Shown piece after piece: positions 58,090 to 64,000 of a stretch of 64,000 bases of DNA; position 1 is the stretch's first letter, and every line of letters starts with the position of its first letter. A program made the position numbers and the translations under genes. Under the pieces are notes generated by a model that ran no database searches, was not told the origin of the DNA, and worked only from the letters and a program-made list of their open reading frames with translations. The DNA comes from Xiphias gladius (taxonomy: Eukaryota; Chordata; Actinopteri; Istiophoriformes; Xiphiidae). The stretch covers positions 24,953,939 through 25,017,938 of the forward strand of contig NC_053413.1 in NCBI RefSeq assembly GCF_016859285.1, read 5' to 3'.

Positions 58090-61000
58090 TGCCACCCTTT
58101 AAATGGCACGTGTGACATGGGCGTGAGACCCCAACAAGGTGTGAAATCTGGAGCTGCTCTATGATACGGAGTTATCAAATAATCGACGTGTCGCACGTAG
58201 AGCACCCAGGGGCGCTTTTAAATAGGAAGGTGCGTATTCTGCTGCACCTGACAAAAATCACTGTATCGGGTTCACTGAACTACAATAGCAGATGTCTAGT
58301 CCTCATCTAAGGACCTGATCCAGATTGGTTAAAAATAAAATACTGTATGTAATACAAATATGTTGAAGTTGAGGTCCTAACGTTCGAGTCTCTGTCTTTC
58401 AATGTATGCACGGCTCTAACTTAATGTCTTGCTAACGCTAACTAGCGGCTGGTTTGATGCTTTCCTGACTGATACTGTTTAGAATAAGCACAAGTTAGAA
58501 CGAAGACAACTTTCAGTGACCAAACACCTCTTTTTGATATTCAGCGGACCTGCTAATACACATGAAAAGTCTCAGGTTTTGTGCCACAGTAGCTTTGTAC
58601 AGCAGAGTGACTTTGAACAGATGTCCCACAGCATAAAATTTAAAAACGGCTAAAATCCTGTGCATAATTCTGGCACGGTTAAGAAATTTGACTCCGACAA
58701 CATCGATGAAGCAGAAAGTGTACATGTACTAACGCCTCTTTTTTTAATGTAATCTGAAATGTTTTTACTTGAAGTGGTTCTGGGAGCTTTGAGGTACGAT
58801 CAAATAGCTCTACGTATCAAGATAAGAAACCATCTATCTATGTTCAGCCACCAGTCTCATGCTGTCATCCTGGCATTTTCTTGTTCATTCTGTGGTCTCA
58901 CTATCTATGTACATACGGTTCTGACTTACTGCGTTTCAACTCTCCGCAGCCTGTAGAATTCAAAGGAGAGGGCAGGTTTGAATCAGGCTCATCATTTCAA
59001 GTGGTTGCAACACTGACTGACTTTTTTTTTTTTGCACTGTGTAATAACAGGACCAACAACTTGCTACTTTTCAAAACAAGACATCGCCACTGTTGGGTGA
59101 AAACAACCTATCTCAGTAGTGGCAGTGTCTTAGGAAGCAGAGCAGTGTTTCAGTTTCAACAGCGCTGGGCTTTGTGAGGATCGACTTTTACTTCCAGGAC
59201 ATTGAACACTGGAGAAAAAAAACTCCTCCCAGCTTGCTACACCCTGGAAAAACTGAAATTAGAGTGGATTTTATATAAGGCAGCAACATATCCATGGTAC
59301 TAGGAGATGCTGTGTCGAAAAGCGTCACAATTTAAAAAAAATAAATAAAATAATATAGTAACCAAAATAAATCACACAGATGTGTTGAAAATGTTTTTTT
59401 TAATGTGGATTTCTTTTGTTTTGTTTGTTGAATAATAGGGTTTGGACAAATGGAATAGGATTTATTTATTTTTTTAGACTCATTTCATACTTAAACTCAC
59501 CCATATGCCGCGCCATCTGTGCTCCACATAGCTGTTCTGTTTTCTATTGGACCAGCGCAGAGCCTGGCAAAATTTCAGCTTGAAACCCAAATAATTGACT
59601 GTGTGTTTGCACAGGCAATCAACCCATTTCAAGTTCACATGTCTTTTTCTACGCCACCCTTAGACCTAAATGGCGACAGTTTCTCTTGGCTGCACATGCT
59701 AAAGCTAAGCATGCTAGCAGGAGGGCAGCATGCAGCCAGAGCATAACTGCTTTCTGCTGAGGGCCAATTTGCTAAGGAGGGTCCTGGAAGAAAGTCTTTG
59801 TGCTTATGTTGGCTCAAATCAATGCTCTAGTTCAACAGACTTGACCGTTTCCAGACCAGTCAACCAACAAACTCTGTGGACACCCAGGGAGAAGGCAAAC
59901 GGAGGGGAAAAAATGATTAGAGAGGAACTAGAGGTATTCTTTCTGCTGTTTGAAGGAGTTACGATTGACTCTCCAGCTTATACACAGTATAGGAAAAAAG
60001 CAAGTGAATGGTGGTGATAGTTATGTAATTACTTAATATGAAGGGAGTGCGTCTGTCCCCATGATTCAGAATGCATCTTTTGGTCCATGGTCTGATATAA
60101 AAATGATATAAATTTGTAATAAAATACTGTAATTCAAAGGCAATTTGTTCCACTTAATTAAACTTTGAATTAATAATTCTCATATTCAGAGATTGAAAGA
60201 ATTTTATATTTTTATTTGTGTGTTATTATTGTAAGTGCATTAGTTTCAATATTATATCTTTTTTTTTCTTTTTTTTTTTTTTTCCAATACATATCGGCCA
60301 CTCTGTGGTAACATATTCTAAACCCAAGGTTGATTTTTAAAAGCTTTTTCTGGAGCTTTTGATTTTATCCCACGTCCTTCTTAGAAGTCCTCACAAAACC
60401 TAAGCATGGCACTTTGGTCACCTGATAACAAGTGGTCGTATAGAGGGAGATCATGACCTCCCAGATGTGGTTTCCCAAGGTTAAGAGTGAATATCCATTC
60501 AGTTAAGTGTGTCGGTTTATTTTTATACCCCTACGAAACAGTGATATCTTCCTTTTTTATTACTGCAGAGGTGCCTCATTCGGTGGCCAACATTTTACTG
60601 TAGATACTAATGTTTAAAAAGTCTATTGTTCTTGCAAATTAGCATCTCTAGACAAACCTTTCTGGATAAACAATGGTTAGATGGATATATATGGACAAAA
60701 ACCACTGCATACTCTTTGTAAACATGTGGGATGCCTGTATCACGCCAATTACAAAACACAAAAGCTTGAATTACTTTGCCAAGTACTTGGCAAATAAAAC
60801 GTGTTGATGGATATTTTTTTCAGATTTGCTTTTGCTGGGCAAAAAAGACAGATTTTTTTTTTTTTTTTTAAGAGTTGCAGTAAAAATGGAGACTATAAAA
60901 AGCATTTCCCATTGGTCACGGCTAAAGTGTGCCCAGCTATTTTTACTATTTTTATTCATTTAAACATACACAGTGCTGCACATTCCCCAGAGTGAGTGAA

Positions 61001-61336
61001 TGTGGTGTGAAATGCAAAGCTATGTAACTGTAATCGAAATGTCAAACCCATGGCGACCTTTGCAATCTCAGGGACAGCACTGTTAATAATTAGTTTAATT
61101 TAACCTTTTTATTTATCCAGGTCTTTTCTCAGCATGAAATGTATGCTTATTTTCAGCAACACCTTGCCTCAGCCCTTTACAGTTACACACTATTCACACC
61201 TGAGCTGTCCAAACCAGCTGAAGTCTAACACGGACCGTTGAGAAACTCCAAGGAAGGTTTAGCAGCCACGTGTCCTGTTCAAAGGCCGCTGTTGGGCTGG
61301 AAGGAAACATGGATCATTCGCCCAGTTCACTCACTT
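58090..61336. other. Gene-free stretch
   Basis: No coding gene, RNA gene or named repeat was recognised. T-rich tracts occur near 59021, 60261-60285 and 60852. Two minus-strand frames of 60-70 codons have no domain. Confidence 0.5.
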
Positions 61337-61640
61337 AAAGGGGAACTCCACCAATTTTACAAATCAGTCAGTTTTACCAGTCATGGATAGTACTACTTGG
61401 CTCATAAAAACTGCTATATTATGTCTTCAGGGGTTCCGGAGCCTGAGAGTCTGAGAAAATACGCTGGCGATGTTATCAGGGTTATCTCGGCTTGGATTTT
61501 GAGAATACATGTCTGATGGGGAACCTTTTGTTCCAAACTGACAGCGTGGAGTTTGAAAAGACATCTGTGTTTACTGGGCATGAAGGGCCTGACAAAATTC
61601 TTTTTTTATCAAAGGTTATGGGAAATGTTGATCCAGTGTT
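61337..61640 (+). repeat. Teleost dispersed repeat
   Basis: 'aaaggggaactccaccaatt' and 'ttacaaatcagtcagtttta' open the block, and 'gtactactt' and 'gagcctgagagtctgagaaa' follow in the order known from a widespread fish repeat ('aggggaactccaccgattttacacat'). The remainder is diverged. The family is not named here and its 3' end is approximate. Confidence 0.6.
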
Positions 61641-63724
61641 TTTTGTAGTTTGACCTAAAGAAACTTTGCTACGATACTCTTACAAGTTACAAGCCCCAGC
61701 TTTCTAGATGCATAAGTTGCTGGATTTCTATGTGTAGAATTCTTAATGTGAATAAAGGAGCATTCAGTGTCCTCGTAGCTTAAGTTGCGTTTCCTTCACC
61801 AGAAACCCTATTATCATTGGCTGATGGCCTAACTTTCCAGCAAATTTCCTTTTTTTGAATCTGTTCTGGGTCAGACTTTATTTTATTATTCATTTAGTAG
61901 CGGCATATCTCTGAGACAGACACAGTACTTGCGTTTAGTTTGTGTTGGGTGTATAGCCAGTTGTTTGTCAGAGGAACTACCCCATAAAAACCCAAGTAAC
62001 TATTCAATTGTCGTTAATTTATTATTGGAAACCTTAGTCCTCACTAGGACACTCTCTGTTATGCTAACAATAGATTGGAATGAATTAATCAGAGTTGCAC
62101 CAATCAAACACTGTCTCCATTCTCGCTATATTTAGTAGCTAGTTGCATAGTTATTTTCAGGAACCTTACTTTGAACTTACAGTTGCGTACAAGTTCATTT
62201 TAACAAGATTACAGGAAAATATGGGGTCTATACAATATAACCCTGTGCTGTAGAGTTTGAGAGATCCTATCACAAATATAATCACATAGAACGAAATAGA
62301 TAGATTTCTCGGCAGATAGAGACTACTGGTGACAGATCTTTATTAAATCTGTCTGGGTTTTACCAAAACTTTGTTGTGCTAACATGTGCTTAAAAACCAA
62401 CTGTTAAATCTTGACGTCCGAAGACTTTACAACACTTTTTTTTAAATCCGGAGGAAGTTAAAAGAAGCTTCGTCTATGGTGGTCCAAGCTTTCAAAACCT
62501 CAGCTGATGTTATCTTAAGCATAAAGCAGCACAATCAAAACTTCCTGCATATACCTGCAGTGCATTCATACCAAAACACGGTCCAACCTGGCAGCCTCAG
62601 CCCCTCTCCGGCTTGGCAGCAGGTCCTACCTACGACAGTGACTCAGTTCCTTGTTATAGAAACTGAGTGTGTTTTTTGTGATTCTACAAACGCCTACTGC
62701 TGCTTTTTGCTCTGGGCTGCACCCTGTGGAGTGGGTGTGGATGAGTGACTGATAGCTGTCACAGTACAAGTGACACTCAAAAAAAAAAATGATCCAAAAT
62801 TTCAAATCTTTCATTTGTCTTTCTTCACTGACACAAGATGCAAGATTTAGTTTAACACTGAGTTGTGGGGGAAGTATACAGACCAGATATAAATTAGTTG
62901 GTAGATTACACTGTGTATGTCTCTCCCGCCATAACAAAAATGATTGCAAGAACTTGGGCATCACAGTATTTTAAGTGGTTTGGGAGCAGACAAGAGAAAA
63001 AGGGACATGATTCCCCACCTAACCAGTTAAGACCTTCAAAATAAAACAAAAAGCTTGTGATTTGTTTTTTGTAGAGGCCAGAGAAGCAACGCTCTATGCG
63101 GGTTCAGAAATAAGTGAAAATACTAACTCTTCCTCTAAGAAAGGAAAAAATGGAAGGTGGGCCCCCATGCATCAGAAACTCTTCTGCTACCAGTAAGTCA
63201 AGGCCTAGACCCTTATTCATGCTTGGATTATGAATTTTAATTGTTTGACCTTATCTAATTAAAAAACAAACAAAAAAAACCCTAAAACCAACGTGACTAC
63301 AAACAAATGTCTTTTCCCAAAAATACATAGCTTTACAACAAGGAAACATAGTTGTGTAAGTGGTGTGGCAAGTTTCTGTGGATGTGTTGTATATGCATTG
63401 GCAACCAAATCTGTCGATGAAATTGAGCTTACAATTTCATTTTAACTATACGTACGTAAATCCAGTCTGCCAACGTTGTCATGTAATGTAACTGTACATT
63501 AATGGTACGGTTCCTGCCTCATTCATCATCGCTGGGACGAGGAGCTTCACCAGAATAATTTACAGCGCCTGTTTGATGACATGTTTATGTGGTGCAGAGA
63601 ATCTGCTGGGAGGCACAGCCGTGTTCACTTTCCTTATGGAGATGTCAGGGGGAAAACAGACACATGCCGCAGCTGTCAGAAGCACACTGAAACCCCTGTG
63701 TGTACACTACGTGCTTTACTCTGG

Positions 63725-63725
<1 letters not shown>
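61641..63725. other. Gene-free stretch
   Basis: No gene was recognised. A-rich runs occur near 62779 and 63262-63280. Confidence 0.5.

Positions 63726-63814
<89 letters not shown>
63726..63814. repeat. (GT)n microsatellite
   Basis: About 89 bases of uninterrupted GT repeat. Confidence 0.99.
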
Positions 63815-63816
<2 letters not shown>

Positions 63817-64000
63817 CCCACCCATGTCAAGTTTTTAAGCATAATCCGTACATACTGTTCAGTAATTGTGCTGCTGTCTGCATTCATTCCTGCAAGCATA
63901 TTTATTTTTGCCAACATGACACACAGTGTGTCCAATTGTCTGCTGGGAGGGAGTCAACTGTGTCAGAGTGTGTATCCGTGTCACTTTCGATGTACAGTGC

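Noticed and set aside
60350-60620. Possible second L1 fragment
   Set aside because: A faint resemblance in translation ('HDLPDV') is too short to support.

Overview
The window looks like a vertebrate gene desert, almost certainly from a spiny-rayed teleost fish. The signs are long (CA/GT)n microsatellites, fragments of fish-type repeats (a teleost L1 relic, a Rex1/CR1-like LINE tail, degenerate tRNA-derived SINEs, a fold-back Tc1-like MITE, a 1.2 kb element with AGGCCTGT inverted ends), intron-bearing eukaryotic tRNA-Tyr genes, and no dense open reading frames. I support no protein-coding gene. The longest frames are low-complexity reads through microsatellites or pyrimidine-rich DNA, or antisense reads of tRNA genes. 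The only protein-like match is a dead L1 reverse transcriptase at about 41.3-42.4 kb.

The supported genes are RNA polymerase III genes. There are eleven complete tRNA-Tyr(GTA) genes, all on the + strand and each with an intron after base 37, in two local tandem arrays. Array 1 (about 5.58-7.59 kb) has four genes with 20-nt introns and G at T-loop position 57. Array 2 (about 14.1-19.37 kb) has seven genes with 16-nt introns and A at position 57. One truncated tRNA-Tyr pseudogene and one tRNA-Tyr shred lie beside the arrays. A single tRNA-Ser(TGA) gene sits just before array 2. Array 2 is a higher-order repeat: a 'CA' spacer, a tRNA, a 'B' spacer and a tRNA, with one extra B unit. Its spacers carry a dispersed fish repeat with a built-in (GT)n tract, and another copy of that repeat lies alone near 45.5 kb.

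Layout: 0-5.5 kb, gene-free, with a perfect hairpin and some possible conserved noncoding DNA; 5.6-7.6 kb, tRNA-Tyr array 1; 7.7-13.8 kb, microsatellites, a SINE relic and gene-free DNA; 13.84-19.4 kb, tRNA-Ser and array 2; 19.4-26.5 kb, gene-free with a 1.2 kb inverted-repeat DNA element; 26.5-27.4 kb, a purine-rich strand-asymmetric tract; 27.4-41.3 kb, gene-free with several dispersed repeats and a stretch at 34.4-35.0 kb that looks like developmental enhancer sequence; 41.3-42.4 kb, L1 relic; 42.4-64 kb, gene-free with the solitary spacer repeat, a fold-back MITE and microsatellites.

Several low-repeat, motif-rich stretches read like conserved noncoding elements of the kind that flank developmental regulators. 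That is an inference from composition and homeodomain, POU and SOX-like words only; no alignment could be run.
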